42,324 bases of DNA, from NCBI GenBank assembly GCA_002793215.1, contig PFPU01000126.1, positions 1-42,324 of the forward strand, in the 5' to 3' direction. Position 1 is the stretch's first letter; the number at the start of each line of letters is the position of its first letter. The DNA is from Flavobacteriales bacterium CG_4_10_14_0_2_um_filter_35_18 (GTDB lineage: Bacteria > Bacteroidota > Bacteroidia > Flavobacteriales > Flavobacteriaceae). The position numbers and the translations under genes are program-made. Below the pieces are notes generated by a model. The model worked only from the letters and a program-made list of their open reading frames with translations. It was not told the DNA's origin and ran no database searches. This document shows positions 33,803 to 42,324 of the stretch, in pieces.

Positions 33803-34483
33803 ATGAAAAACTTTGCCTTCTTATTACTAATAACACTATTTACTTTTGCTTCTTGCAAAAAAGACACGCCTACAAAATCAGAAGAATCCCCAGCTAATCA
33901 AACAGAAATGGCAGTCGGCGATAATACCAAGTTTGGTATGGATGCCTCTAGCAATCCACAAGGGTTGGCAGTTGGTTCACAAGCACCAAACGTCAAGCTT
34001 ACTTTGGCAGATGGCTCTGTTATTGCCTTAGAAGATTTATACAAAAAACAACCCGTTGTACTTTTCTTTTACAGAGGTTATTGGTGTCCCGTTTGCAACA
34101 AGCACCTATCTGCTTTAGCTAAGCAAGCTCAAGATATTGAATCTAAAGGCGTTAAACTTTTGGCTATTACACCCGAAACCTACGAAAACGTAACAAAAAC
34201 AAAAGATCAAACGGGTGCTAAATTCACTATAATATCCGATTCTGACGATAGTATTTTAAATGCTTTTGATGTGGCTTATAAAGTGACTGATGACTATCAA
34301 AATAAGATTCAAGAGCATTTAAAAGCATCCATTGCCAACACCAATGCAAACGGGCAAGCAGTTTTACCGGTACCTGCAACCTACATTATTGACTCTAACG
34401 GAAAAATTGTGTACCGACAATTTAACCCAGATTATCAAGAGCGCGCCAGTATTGATGATATCATCGCCAATCTGCCAAAATAA
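33803..34483 (+). CDS. Membrane-anchored peroxiredoxin-like (AhpC/TSA) lipoprotein
   Basis: The 226-residue protein has a lipobox TFASC (Cys18), a 35-residue polar linker and an AhpC/TSA thioredoxin-fold domain (about 55-220). The active-site region is FFYRGYWCPVCNKHLSAL, with Cys95 and Cys98 arranged C-P-V-C. This gives a CxxC resembling thioredoxin-like peroxiredoxins rather than the single T-x-x-C of typical 2-Cys enzymes. The C-terminal PATYIIDSNGKIVYRQFNPDY is characteristic. It probably reduces peroxides or disulfides outside the cytoplasm. Single gene, followed by a terminator. Confidence 0.87.
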   Translation: MKNFAFLLLITLFTFASCKKDTPTKSEESPANQTEMAVGDNTKFGMDASSNPQGLAVGSQAPNVKLTLADGSVIALEDLYKKQPVVLFFYRGYWCPVCNKHLSALAKQAQDIESKGVKLLAITPETYENVTKTKDQTGAKFTIISDSDDSILNAFDVAYKVTDDYQNKIQEHLKASIANTNANGQAVLPVPATYIIDSNGKIVYRQFNPDYQERASIDDIIANLPK

Positions 34484-34501
34484 TTAATACATTTTTTATT
34501 A

Positions 34502-34537
34502 AAAATCCGATTTTAAAGCCATTTGAAGTCGGATTTT
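34502..34537 (+). terminator. Terminator after the peroxiredoxin gene
   Basis: AAAATCCGA (34502-34510) pairs with TCGGATTTT (34529-34537) across an 18-nt loop and is followed by further Ts. It lies 19 nt after the stop codon. Confidence 0.75.
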
Positions 34538-34561
34538 TTTAGGCATTAAAATTAATAATTG

Positions 34562-34569
34562 TACTTTTG
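34562..34569 (+). promoter_or_regulatory. -7 box TACTTTTG of gcvT; fixes the gcvT start
   Basis: TACTTTTG followed by C fits the TAnnTTTG(C) box. Transcription would begin near 34575, downstream of the TTG codon at 34559 that would give a longer reading frame. The ATG at 34598 is therefore the likely start, with a leader of about 23 nt. Confidence 0.6.
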
Positions 34570-34597
34570 CAGCACAAAAAAACTCACAAATCAACTC

Positions 34598-35680
34598 ATG
34601 AAAAATACCGCTTTAACTCAAATTCACGAAAAATTAGGCGCTAAAATGGTGCCTTTTGCAGGATATAATATGCCCGTTCAATACGAAGGCGTCAATGCCG
34701 AACATTTAACCGTTAGAAATGGTGTAGGTGTTTTTGATGTGTCGCACATGGGTGAATTCTTTCTTAAAGGAAAAAATGCCCTTGCACTCATTCAAAAAGT
34801 AACAAGTAATGATGCCTCCGTTTTATTTGATGGCAAAGTTCAATACAGCTGTTTGCCAAATTACGACGGCGGTATTGTCGATGATTTATTAGTTTACAAA
34901 ATTTCAGATACCGAATATATGTTGGTGGTTAACGCCTCTAACATTGATAAAGATTGGAATTGGATTTCAAAACACAACGATTTAGGTGTTGAAATGACCA
35001 ACGCCTCTAGCACAACTTCTTTATTGGCAATTCAAGGCCCTTTGGCTGCAAAGGCCTTACAATCCTTGACGGATGTTGATTTGGCAAGTATGGATTATTA
35101 CACTTTTAAAATCGGTACTTTTGCAGGATTAAAAAACGTAACAATTTCGGCTACAGGCTATACTGGCAGTGGCGGATTTGAAATTTATTTTAAAAATGAA
35201 GAGGCCATTCACGTTTGGGAATCGGTATTTAAAGCTGGTGCAAAATATGGTATCAAACCAATTGGATTAGCAGCAAGAGATACTTTGCGCTTAGAAATGG
35301 GTTTTTGTTTATATGGTAATGATATTAATGACACCACTTCTCCTATTGAAGCCGGTTTAAGCTGGATTACCAAATTTAACAAAGATTTTATCAATGCCGA
35401 AGCTTTAAAAATTCAAAAAGAAAAAGGAACTGCTATAAAATTGGTAGGTTTTAAGATGATTGACAAAGGCATACCACGTCATGAATATGAAATTGCAGAT
35501 GCCAAAGGCAACCCAATTGGACACGTAACCTCAGGAACGATGAGTCCTTCGTTGAAAGTTGGTGTTGGTATGGGCTATGTTTCTTCAAATTATGCTAAAT
35601 TAGGTTCCTTAATATATATAGTGGTGAGAGATAAACCTCTAAAAGCCGAAGTAGTGAAATTTCCTTTTTATAAAGGCTAA
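34598..35680 (+). CDS. gcvT: Aminomethyltransferase (glycine cleavage T protein)
   Basis: From ATG 34598 the protein has 360 residues, the usual GcvT length (E. coli 364). Characteristic stretches are [24 protein letters not shown], the tetrahydrofolate-binding region around [33 protein letters not shown] and [18 protein letters not shown]. It transfers the methylene group of the lipoyl-bound aminomethyl intermediate to tetrahydrofolate. GcvH and GcvP are not in the window. GlyA, which links to the same C1 pool, is encoded 2 kb away. The longer frame from a TTG at 34559 is rejected because it starts upstream of the promoter. Confidence 0.95.
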   Translation: MKNTALTQIHEKLGAKMVPFAGYNMPVQYEGVNAEHLTVRNGVGVFDVSHMGEFFLKGKNALALIQKVTSNDASVLFDGKVQYSCLPNYDGGIVDDLLVYKISDTEYMLVVNASNIDKDWNWISKHNDLGVEMTNASSTTSLLAIQGPLAAKALQSLTDVDLASMDYYTFKIGTFAGLKNVTISATGYTGSGGFEIYFKNEEAIHVWESVFKAGAKYGIKPIGLAARDTLRLEMGFCLYGNDINDTTSPIEAGLSWITKFNKDFINAEALKIQKEKGTAIKLVGFKMIDKGIPRHEYEIADAKGNPIGHVTSGTMSPSLKVGVGMGYVSSNYAKLGSLIYIVVRDKPLKAEVVKFPFYKG

Positions 35681-35684
35681 AACA

Positions 35685-35722
35685 TGTCCCTCCACTTAAG
35701 GGTTGTCCGAAGGACGGGGTGA
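35685..35722. repeat. GC-rich double palindrome between gcvT and acyltransferase genes
   Basis: The only notably GC-rich intergenic stretch of the window. CCCT (35688-35691) can pair with AGGG (35699-35702), and GTCC-GAA-GGAC (35705-35715) forms a tight hairpin followed by GGGG. It fills the whole 42-bp gap between two convergent genes. It may be a terminator or a member of a dispersed palindromic repeat family; only one copy is present here. Confidence 0.4.
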
Positions 35723-36262
35723 TCAAAACAATTCTGGATGTTTCCCTTTAACGCCTCTATAAAAATCATAAAAATGATTAAAGTCGGCTTCAATATTATC
35801 TGTGGTAAAATAAGGCTCCGAAAATTTAACTGTTTTATGCTCAAAATCTAAGGCAATCATTACAATAGGAACTTTAGCTCCCTTGGCAATATAATAGAAT
35901 CCCGTTTTCCATTTTTCTGTTTTTTTACGCGTTCCTTCTGGTGAAAGTGCCAAAATAAACGCATCTTTCTTATTGAATAGGTCAACAATTTGATCAACCA
36001 GATTATGGCTTTTGGTTCTATCTACAGGCGTGCCTCCTAACAATTTAAAAATAAATCCAAAAGGTGGTTTAAATAAACTGTCTTTACCAATATAATTAGC
36101 TGGAATTCCTAATGCAAATTTTGTCAAAACACCTAAAGGAAAATCGAGCCAGCTGGTATGTGGCGCGGCAATAATGATATATTTTTTCAAATCTTTAGGA
36201 GCTGAATTAGAAAAATGCCAGCCTAAAATTCGTTTATAGATGAACAAACAGATAATTTTCAT
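35723..36262 (-). CDS. PlsC-like glycerophosphate acyltransferase family protein
   Basis: The 179-residue protein shows the acyltransferase motifs: HTSWLD (His35 to Asp40, the HX4D catalytic pair), GGTPVDRTKSH (motif II region) and SPEGTRKKTEKWKTGFYYIA (motif III, E-G-T-R), then KVPIVMIALD (motif IV). It is shorter than classic PlsC (about 240), a size common among flavobacterial 1-acyl-sn-glycerol-3-phosphate acyltransferase homologues. It acts at the inner membrane on lysophosphatidate or a related lipid acceptor. Single gene converging on gcvT. Confidence 0.88.
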   Translation of the reverse strand: MKIICLFIYKRILGWHFSNSAPKDLKKYIIIAAPHTSWLDFPLGVLTKFALGIPANYIGKDSLFKPPFGFIFKLLGGTPVDRTKSHNLVDQIVDLFNKKDAFILALSPEGTRKKTEKWKTGFYYIAKGAKVPIVMIALDFEHKTVKFSEPYFTTDNIEADFNHFYDFYRGVKGKHPELF

Positions 36263-36327
36263 AAACTTGTTTAAAATTCAATGGTCATCAAATTTAAAAA
36301 TATTAATTTTATAAGCTAATTTATTTT

Positions 36328-37629
36328 ATGATGGATTTACTATTAATTATTATTGGCGGGCTTGTCTTTATCGCACTTGGTTATTTTATTGGAATGTTTC
36401 AATCTAAGTCGGTTGCTTCAAAAGAAATCTCCAGTTTGAGTTCTGTTAATAAAATGTTGTTATCCGATAAAGAGAATCTATCACAACAAGTTACAAAACA
36501 GCAAATAGAAAACAATACCTTTCAAATATCCCTAACAAAAAAGGAAAGTGAACTCGCCTATTTATCCGAAAAATTAGACACTCAAAAAAAGGATTTAACC
36601 GATTTACAAGAAAAGTTTACTAAAGAATTCCAATTGCTCGCCAATAAAATTTTGGAAGAAAAATCGGAGAAATTTACCATCCTCAACAAAGAAAATATAG
36701 AAAATATTCTAAATCCGCTACAAGAAAGAATTCTGACTTTCGAAAAACGTGTTGAAACTTCACATAAAGAAAGCATTGATTATCACGCCGCACTACGCCA
36801 ACAAATCGTCGGTTTAACCGCTATAAACGAACAAATGAGCAAAGAAGCGGTAAATTTAACTAGAGCGTTAAAAGGCGACAGCAAAACCCAAGGTAATTGG
36901 GGGGAAATGATTTTAGAACGCGTTTTAGAAAAATCGGGTTTAGAAAAAGGGCGTGAATATGAAGTTGAACAGAGCTTTTCGGTTGATACTGAAGGCAAAC
37001 AACGCCTCCGACCGGATGTAATTATTAATTTACCCGACAATAAAAAGATGATTATCGACTCTAAAGTAACACTGACAGCCTACGAACAATATGTAAATGC
37101 AGAGAATGAAGTTGATAAAATCCATTTTATAAAAGAACATGTGCTTTCAATAAACCGACATGTTAATCAACTCAGTGAAAAGCGTTATGAGGATTTATAT
37201 CAAATTGAATCTCCAAATTTTGTCTTACTCTTTATTCCGATAGAACCTGCATTTGCATTGGCTCAAAGTCATGATGCTGATTTATACAATAAGGCATTCC
37301 AAAAAAATATCGTTATTGTTACGCCAACAATCCTTTTAGCAACACTTAGTACAATAAACAGCTTGTGGCAAAATGAAAAACAGCGTCAAAATGCCGTAGA
37401 AATTGCCCGTCAAGCGGGAGCACTTTACGATAAATTTGAAGGTTTATTCAATGATTTAATAGGAATCGGCAAAAAAATGGATGACACAAAAAAAGACTAT
37501 GAAAGTGCCATGAATAAACTGTCAACAGGTAATGGCAATTTAATTACGCGCGTAGAAAGTATTAAAAAATTGGGGGCGAATGCTAAAAAATCGCTTCCAC
37601 AATCTATTATTAACAGAGCAATTGAATAA
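36328..37629 (+). CDS. rmuC: RmuC-family DNA recombination protein
   Basis: The 433-residue protein begins with a membrane helix (LLLIIIGGLVFIALGYFIGM), followed by a coiled coil over about 30-110 (many Gln, Lys, Leu in heptads). The RmuC domain covers about 120-400: KTQGNWGEMILERVLEKSGL, RLRPDVIINLPDNKKMIIDSK and LFIPIEPAFALA are its core sequences. RmuC limits inversion at short inverted repeats in E. coli and has a nuclease-like fold; the PDVIINLP...IIDSK stretch is consistent with that. ATG-ATG start; the first ATG is used here, but the second is equally possible. A strong bidirectional terminator follows immediately. Confidence 0.92.
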   Translation: MMDLLLIIIGGLVFIALGYFIGMFQSKSVASKEISSLSSVNKMLLSDKENLSQQVTKQQIENNTFQISLTKKESELAYLSEKLDTQKKDLTDLQEKFTKEFQLLANKILEEKSEKFTILNKENIENILNPLQERILTFEKRVETSHKESIDYHAALRQQIVGLTAINEQMSKEAVNLTRALKGDSKTQGNWGEMILERVLEKSGLEKGREYEVEQSFSVDTEGKQRLRPDVIINLPDNKKMIIDSKVTLTAYEQYVNAENEVDKIHFIKEHVLSINRHVNQLSEKRYEDLYQIESPNFVLLFIPIEPAFALAQSHDADLYNKAFQKNIVIVTPTILLATLSTINSLWQNEKQRQNAVEIARQAGALYDKFEGLFNDLIGIGKKMDDTKKDYESAMNKLSTGNGNLITRVESIKKLGANAKKSLPQSIINRAIE

Positions 37630-37630
37630 A

Positions 37631-37658
37631 AAAAGCCGCGCCAAATGGCGCGGCTTTT
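37631..37658. terminator. Bidirectional terminator between rmuC and glyA
   Basis: AAAAGCCGCGCC (37631-37642) and GGCGCGGCTTTT (37647-37658) form a 12-bp perfect GC-rich stem with a 4-nt loop (AAAT). A and T tracts on both sides make it work for both convergent genes. Confidence 0.92.
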
Positions 37659-37662
37659 AGGT

Positions 37663-38946
37663 TTAGCTCCTTTTCCAAGTAAACAAAGGCTTTTTATGCA
37701 TCAAAAGATTGACGGCTTTGCCTACTTCTAAAATGACGTTTTCATCGGTAAAGTGGGTAATGACTTGGTCAATTAAATCGATAATCGTAAACATATCTGT
37801 TTCAACTAAGCCTCGTGTTGTAACTGCTGCAGCGCCAATTCTAATTCCCGAAGTGATAAAAGGTGATTTATCATCAAAGGGTACCATATTTTTATTTACG
37901 GTAATATGTGCTGCAACCAGTGCTCTTTCAGCTTCTTTGCCAGTAATATTTTTATTGCGCAAATCAATGAGCATCATGTGATTATCAGTTCCATCCGAAA
38001 TTAGGTGATAATTTTTAGCTACCAATGCTTTTGCCAAGGCTGCCGCATTTTTTTTAACTTGTATTTGATAGAATAAAAAATCATCTGTTAAGGCTTCTTT
38101 AAAAGCAACTGCTTTTGCAGCAATCACATGTTCTAAAGGGCCACCTTGCGTGCCCGGAAAAACAGCCGAATCTAATAAAGCCGACACTGGTTTAAGGATT
38201 CCCTTAGGCGTTTTTTGCCCAAATGGATTGTCAAAATCTTGTCCCATCATAATCATTCCGCCTCGTGGACCTCTCAAAGTTTTATGCGTTGTTGTAGTAA
38301 CTACGTGACAATGTGGCAATGGGTCATTTAAAATACCTTTTGCTATTAATCCAGCGGGATGCGAAATATCGGCAACTAGCAAAGCGCCTACTTTATCGGC
38401 AATGGCTCTAAAAGTTTTAAAATCCATGTCTCTTGAATAAGCAGAAGCACCCGCAATAATAAGTTGTGGTTTTTCTTTTAAAGCAATGCTTTCTATTTTA
38501 TCATAATTCAATCGTCCGGTTTCTTGTTCAACACCATAAAAGCTTGGTTTGTAAAGTTTTCCTGAAAAATTAACTGAAGAACCGTGCGTTAAATGGCCAC
38601 CATGAGACAAATCAAAACCCAAAATTTTATCACCCGGATTTATTAAAGCTTGATAAACAGCTGCATTGGCTTGAGAACCAGAATGTGGTTGCACATTGAT
38701 ATAAGCCGCTCCAAAAAGTGCTTTTGCGCGATCAATAGCCAATTGTTCAACTAAATCTACAACTTCACATCCACCGTAATAACGCTTATTTGGATAACCT
38801 TCGGCATATTTATTAGTAAGTACCGACCCCATTGCATCTAAAACCTGTTGACTTACGTAATTTTCGGATGCAATTAACTCCAAACCATTGGTTTGTCTGT
38901 CAGTTTCTTCTTGAATTAAATCAAAAATTTCTTGATCTCTTCTCAT
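37663..38946 (-). CDS. glyA: Serine hydroxymethyltransferase
   Basis: The 427-residue PLP enzyme has [10 protein letters not shown], the [15 protein letters not shown] loop, the folate-binding region, and [14 protein letters not shown] with Lys222 as the Schiff-base lysine. [11 protein letters not shown] and [12 protein letters not shown] are also diagnostic. It interconverts serine and glycine while charging tetrahydrofolate with a one-carbon unit, and is functionally linked to the nearby gcvT. The protein covers the family's usual length. The start ATG is preceded by a -7 box about 40 nt upstream. Confidence 0.97.
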   Translation of the reverse strand: MRRDQEIFDLIQEETDRQTNGLELIASENYVSQQVLDAMGSVLTNKYAEGYPNKRYYGGCEVVDLVEQLAIDRAKALFGAAYINVQPHSGSQANAAVYQALINPGDKILGFDLSHGGHLTHGSSVNFSGKLYKPSFYGVEQETGRLNYDKIESIALKEKPQLIIAGASAYSRDMDFKTFRAIADKVGALLVADISHPAGLIAKGILNDPLPHCHVVTTTTHKTLRGPRGGMIMMGQDFDNPFGQKTPKGILKPVSALLDSAVFPGTQGGPLEHVIAAKAVAFKEALTDDFLFYQIQVKKNAAALAKALVAKNYHLISDGTDNHMMLIDLRNKNITGKEAERALVAAHITVNKNMVPFDDKSPFITSGIRIGAAAVTTRGLVETDMFTIIDLIDQVITHFTDENVILEVGKAVNLLMHKKPLFTWKRS

Positions 38947-38984
38947 TTATTGATTGTAATTTTAAAGTTTAGTTAAATTAAGAC

Positions 38985-38992
38985 CAAAAGTA
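38985..38992 (-). promoter_or_regulatory. -7 box TACTTTTG of glyA
   Basis: The minus-strand TACTTTTG matches TAnnTTTG and implies a leader of about 33 nt. A TTTG on the same strand (39007-39010) is 14 nt further upstream, shorter than the usual 17-23 nt spacing, so the -33 element is uncertain. Confidence 0.5.
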
Positions 38993-39024
38993 ATAAATTC
39001 ATTTTTCAAATCGTGATATTCTTC

Positions 39025-39032
39025 TATATTTG
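39025..39032 (+). promoter_or_regulatory. -7 box TATATTTG of the fumarylacetoacetase gene
   Basis: TATATTTG fits TAnnTTTG. The leader to the ATG at 39105 would be about 67 nt. It is divergent from the glyA promoter 33 bp away; no clear -33 element. Confidence 0.45.
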
Positions 39033-39104
39033 AACCAAATTAATTTTTACATTGCAACGTTTAAGTTTAATGGATTATAAAAATTAACCAAAAAAATAAA
39101 TGCC

Positions 39105-40379
39105 ATGAAAATCACCGCAAACAATCCCAAACGAAAATCTTGGTTAGAAGTTAGCCCTAATTCTGATTTTCCAATTCAAAATATTCCCTTTGGCGTTTTT
39201 TTAACCAAAGACAATATTATGACTATTGGCTCTCGAATTGGTGATTTCGCAATTGATTTGGGCGCTCTTCACCAATTAGGTTATTTTAAAGGTATTGACC
39301 TTACTGATGATGTTTTTTTACAAGATCGCTTGAACGATTTTATCGCTCACGGCAAAGGAATTTGGCGATTGGTTAGAAATAGAATCGCCGATTTATTTGA
39401 TATTGAAAACCCTAAGTTGCAAAATAAGAAAAAAGATATTCAGCAAATTATTCATCTAGTTGCCGATATTGAAATGCACTTGCCCGTAAACATTGGTGAT
39501 TATACCGATTTTTATTCAAGTAAAGAACATGCTTTAAATGTTGGAAGCATGTTTAGAGATCCTAATAATGCCCTATTGCCTAATTGGTTACACTTACCCG
39601 TTGGTTATCACGGACGAAGCTCTTCAATTGTACCTACTGGCAAAGCTATTCACCGACCTTTTGGTCAATCTAAACCAGCTGGTGCTGAAAACCCTATTTT
39701 TGGACCCTCAAAAGCAGTTGATTTTGAATTAGAAATGGCATTTATCACTACCGATGTTAACAAATTGGGAAAACGAATTTCAATAGATAAAGCCGAAGAT
39801 TATATTTTCGGAATGGTGTTGTTTAACGATTGGAGCGCCAGAGATATTCAGGCTTGGGAATACGCACCTTTAGGTCCTTTTTTAGGCAAAAATTTTGCCT
39901 CAACCATTTCTCCTTGGATTGTAACTTTAGATGCTTTAGAACCTTTTAGAATTGCCAGCCCAAAACAAGACCCAAAACCGTTTGAATACCTTCAGCAGGA
40001 AGGCAATAATAGTTTTGATATTCACCTTGAAACCTTCATAAAACCCGAAAACGGCATCGAAAATAAAGTAAACCATTCCAATTTTAGTAATTTGTACTGG
40101 ACAATGGCACAACAATTAACGCATCACACCAGCAATGGTTGTAATGTAGTTGCCGGAGATATGATGGGATCTGGAACCATTTCGGGTCCAACTCCCGACA
40201 GTTATGGCTCCATGTTAGAATTATCGTGGAATGGAACCAAACCTCTAAAATTAAATGATGGCTCCCTCCGCCAATTTATCAATGACTATGACACCGTAAT
40301 TATGCGTGGTTATTGCCAAAAAGATAAAGTCAGAATAGGTTTTGGCGATTGCGCCGGAAAACTCTTACCTGCTTTATAA
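39105..40379 (+). CDS. fahA: Fumarylacetoacetase
   Basis: The 424-residue protein has the N-terminal domain of FAH (FPIQNIPFGVF, then IGDFAIDLGALHQLGYF) and the catalytic FAH domain. Metal- and substrate-binding stretches include DFYSSKEHALNVG, LPVGYHGRSSSIVPTG, ELEMAFI, GMVLFNDWSARDIQAWEYAP and GDMMGSGTISGP. It hydrolyses fumarylacetoacetate to fumarate and acetoacetate, the last step of tyrosine and phenylalanine degradation. Length matches the family (about 420). Other genes of the pathway are not in the window. It ends 5 nt from the converging ytxJ gene. Confidence 0.95.
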   Translation: MKITANNPKRKSWLEVSPNSDFPIQNIPFGVFLTKDNIMTIGSRIGDFAIDLGALHQLGYFKGIDLTDDVFLQDRLNDFIAHGKGIWRLVRNRIADLFDIENPKLQNKKKDIQQIIHLVADIEMHLPVNIGDYTDFYSSKEHALNVGSMFRDPNNALLPNWLHLPVGYHGRSSSIVPTGKAIHRPFGQSKPAGAENPIFGPSKAVDFELEMAFITTDVNKLGKRISIDKAEDYIFGMVLFNDWSARDIQAWEYAPLGPFLGKNFASTISPWIVTLDALEPFRIASPKQDPKPFEYLQQEGNNSFDIHLETFIKPENGIENKVNHSNFSNLYWTMAQQLTHHTSNGCNVVAGDMMGSGTISGPTPDSYGSMLELSWNGTKPLKLNDGSLRQFINDYDTVIMRGYCQKDKVRIGFGDCAGKLLPAL

Positions 40380-40384
40380 ATTCA

Positions 40385-40768
40385 TCATATAACGATGTTT
40401 AAAAGCTCATAATGTGAGTCGTGTGCAATGACTTTGCCATTTTTTAATACTAATAACTGAGGTGATTGATGTTGCACATCAAATCTACTTGCCAAAGTAT
40501 TTGAAACTTCTCTAAAACTTAATAAGTCTAGTAAATAGTAAGTTACATCTAATTTAATTTCTGTTTGTCTTTCAAAGTTTTTAAGCACTGCCCTACTGAT
40601 GCCACATTGTGTGCTATGTTTAAAAATGACAATCTTTTTTGTGAAAGAGTCTTTTTCAAGCTGGTCAATTTGGTTGATAGCGTTTAAATCTTTCCAAGGA
40701 AAAATAGATTGGGGTTTATCAGTATGATTTGGTTTATCTGATTTAAAAAGTGATTTTATAAAATTCAT
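40385..40768 (-). CDS. ytxJ: Monothiol bacilliredoxin, YtxJ type
   Basis: The 127-residue thioredoxin-fold protein has a single active-site cysteine, Cys55, in KHSTQCGISRAVLKNFE, a pattern characteristic of the bacillithiol-system protein YtxJ. The C-terminal FDVQHQSPQLLVLKNGKVIAHDSHY gives the cis-Pro (S-P-Q) and following strand. It is expected to take part in bacillithiol-linked disulfide exchange in the cytoplasm, which implies that this organism makes bacillithiol; the synthesis genes are not in the window. It is divergent from clpB with 140 bp between starts. Confidence 0.88.
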   Translation of the reverse strand: MNFIKSLFKSDKPNHTDKPQSIFPWKDLNAINQIDQLEKDSFTKKIVIFKHSTQCGISRAVLKNFERQTEIKLDVTYYLLDLLSFREVSNTLASRFDVQHQSPQLLVLKNGKVIAHDSHYELLNIVI

Positions 40769-40823
40769 TGTAGTTCTATTTTAAAATTTAAGGTTTAAAA
40801 GACGCTTTGTCTTTAAATTCTTA

Positions 40824-40854
40824 CAAAAATAAGTCATTTTGGCTGATATTTTTG
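40824..40854. promoter_or_regulatory. Divergent -7 boxes of ytxJ and clpB
   Basis: The minus strand carries TATTTTTG at 40824-40831 (toward ytxJ, leader about 50 nt) and the plus strand the identical TATTTTTG at 40847-40854 (toward clpB, leader about 50 nt). Both fit TAnnTTTG, only 15 bp apart. No clear -33 elements were identified. Confidence 0.45.
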
Positions 40855-40908
40855 GTAAATTGGTGCTTGGTATTGGTTTTGATAGTTTTTAATTCTAAAA
40901 CAAACGTT

Positions 40909-42324
40909 ATGAACTTTAACAATTTCACCATTAAATCGCAAGAAGTTGTACAACGCGCACAACAAATTACACAAGGTCTTGGTCAACAACAAATTGAGAA
41001 TGCACATTTTTTGCAAGCAATTTTAGAAGTTGATGAAAATGTCATGCCTTTTATTTTAAAAAAATTAGGCGTTAACATTCCCCTATTTAAACAGACCCTC
41101 AATCGTATTTTAGAAGGTTTTCCTAAAGTGAGTGGTGGTGAATTGATGCTTTCAAAGTTGGCTAACACCATGCTTTTAGACGCCAGCAATATCGCCAAAA
41201 AGATGAAGGATGAATATGTTACTATTGAGCATATACTGATAGCTATCCTTAAATCAAAAGACCAAACGGCGCAACTTTTAACCGATAATGGCATTAATGA
41301 AGATCAGTTAAAAACCATAATAGCCGATTTGCGAAAGGGTCATAATGTAAATTCTCAAAATGCCGAAGAAACCTACAATGCACTTAATAAATATGCAAAA
41401 AATTTAAATCAATTGGCAAATGACGGCAAGCTAGACCCTGTTATTGGGCGAGATGAAGAAATTAGACGCATCTTGCAAATCTTGTCGCGCCGCACCAAAA
41501 ACAATCCTATTTTGGTAGGTGAACCCGGCACGGGTAAAACTGCCATTGCCGAAGGCTTAGCGCACCGAATTGTAAAAGGCGATGTGCCCGAAAATTTACA
41601 AGATAAAATCATCTTTTCTTTAGATATGGGCGCATTAATAGCCGGTGCAAAATACAAAGGTGAATTTGAAGAACGCCTAAAATCGGTTGTAAAAGAAGTG
41701 ATTGATGCTAATGGACAAATTGTTTTGTTTATTGACGAAATACATACACTTGTTGGCGCAGGTGGTGGCGAAGGCGCTATGGATGCGGCTAATATTTTAA
41801 AACCCGCACTTGCTAGAGGTGAATTGCGCGCAATCGGTGCAACAACTTTAAACGAATACCAAAAATATTTTGAAAAAGATAAAGCTTTAGAACGTCGTTT
41901 TCAAAAAGTTATGGTCGATGAACCCGATATTGATAGTGCCATTTCAATTTTAAGAGGCATTAAAGAAAAATATGAAACTCATCATAAAGTTCAGATTAAA
42001 GATGAAGCTATTATTGCCGCTGTAACTCTATCTGCTCGTTATATTACAGACCGTTTCTTGCCAGATAAAGCCATCGATTTGATGGATGAAGCCGCTGCAA
42101 AACTGCGAATGGAAATAAATTCTAAACCAGAAGAATTAGATGCTCTTGACCGTAAAATTATGCAGTTAGAAATAGAAATTGAAGCCATTAAACGTGAAAA
42201 AGATAATGAAAAATTAGCGAGTTTAAAAAAGGAATTAGCTAATTTTAAAGAAAACCGCGAAGGAATCTATGCCAAATGGAAAAGTGAAAAAGAGGTGGTA
42301 GATAAAATTCAATCCGCTAAGGAA
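40909..42324 (+). CDS. clpB: ClpB disaggregase, N-terminal part (cut by window end)
   Basis: ATG at 40909 opens 472 codons running to the right edge with no stop; full-length ClpB is about 860 residues. Present are the Clp-N double repeat (residues 1-145), the first AAA+ module with Walker A GEPGTGKT (204-211), pore-loop [11 protein letters not shown] and Walker B FIDEIH (274-279), and the start of the coiled-coil middle domain (from about residue 400, [20 protein letters not shown]). The middle domain distinguishes ClpB from ClpA and ClpC. With DnaK it extracts polypeptides from aggregates after heat stress. No CIRCE inverted repeat was seen upstream. Confidence 0.95.
   Translation, partial: MNFNNFTIKSQEVVQRAQQITQGLGQQQIENAHFLQAILEVDENVMPFILKKLGVNIPLFKQTLNRILEGFPKVSGGELMLSKLANTMLLDASNIAKKMKDEYVTIEHILIAILKSKDQTAQLLTDNGINEDQLKTIIADLRKGHNVNSQNAEETYNALNKYAKNLNQLANDGKLDPVIGRDEEIRRILQILSRRTKNNPILVGEPGTGKTAIAEGLAHRIVKGDVPENLQDKIIFSLDMGALIAGAKYKGEFEERLKSVVKEVIDANGQIVLFIDEIHTLVGAGGGEGAMDAANILKPALARGELRAIGATTLNEYQKYFEKDKALERRFQKVMVDEPDIDSAISILRGIKEKYETHHKVQIKDEAIIAAVTLSARYITDRFLPDKAIDLMDEAAAKLRMEINSKPEELDALDRKIMQLEIEIEAIKREKDNEKLASLKKELANFKENREGIYAKWKSEKEVVDKIQSAKE

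Noticed and set aside
40983-41657. Two open frames on the minus strand with hydrophobic segments
   Set aside because: They are antisense within clpB, whose frame is continuous with all expected motifs.

Overview
The window is a low-GC, gene-dense chromosomal segment of a member of the Bacteroidota, most likely class Flavobacteriia. This rests on several signs: TAnnTTTG-type -7 boxes with almost no Shine-Dalgarno sequences; a fused alpha/beta 2-oxoacid dehydrogenase E1; an ECF sigma factor operon ending in two DUF4252 genes; a cold-shock protein with the long basic N-terminus typical of the group; and a YtxJ-type bacilliredoxin. I saw no rRNA, tRNA, CRISPR array, prophage, transposase or plasmid gene. 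The genus cannot be fixed from this sequence alone.

Layout. 1-2070: the 5' part of a membrane-anchored TolB-like/TPR protein (minus strand, running off the left edge). Divergent from it is a 47-residue gene made of a 13-residue unit repeated three times, ending in its own terminator hairpins. 2086-6950: an EamA transporter, a DUF2231 membrane protein and a large secreted Asp-box (sortilin-like beta-propeller) protein. 6982-14100: an RNA-remodelling cluster of four DEAD-box helicases (one DbpA-like) and a cold-shock-domain protein with a leader of about 180 nt, interrupted by an opposite-strand cupin/SDR pair. 14204-19075: a six-helix membrane protein, a lipoprotein acylase of the penicillin amidase family, and the fused E1. 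19192-21556: an Lrp/AsnC regulator, a cytoplasmic M14 carboxypeptidase, and a divergent XRE regulator. The M14/XRE intergenic region carries four perfect and one near-perfect copies of a TTACA-N2-TGTAA operator. 21578-28675: an M1 aminopeptidase, the sigma/anti-sigma-like/DUF4252/DUF4252 operon, an S41 protease lipoprotein and a patatin-like phospholipase. 28753-42324: a Ycf48-like propeller protein, a small lipoprotein, pepT-lysA, a TauE/SafE exporter, a lipoprotein peroxiredoxin, gcvT, a PlsC-like acyltransferase, rmuC, glyA, fumarylacetoacetase, ytxJ, and clpB cut by the right edge.

How the genes work together. Much of the content is amino acid and peptide turnover: M1, M14, S41 and PepT peptidases; the branched-chain-type E1 with a neighbouring Lrp-type regulator; fumarylacetoacetase for tyrosine breakdown; GlyA and GcvT for one-carbon flow; LysA for lysine and peptidoglycan precursor supply. 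A second theme is stress and RNA/protein homeostasis: DEAD-box proteins, cold-shock protein, ClpB, bacilliredoxin, peroxiredoxin.

The most unusual items are the 47-residue repeat peptide, the XRE operator array in which each perfect operator contains a Bacteroidota -7 box, and the 18-bp perfect palindrome in front of the E1 gene.
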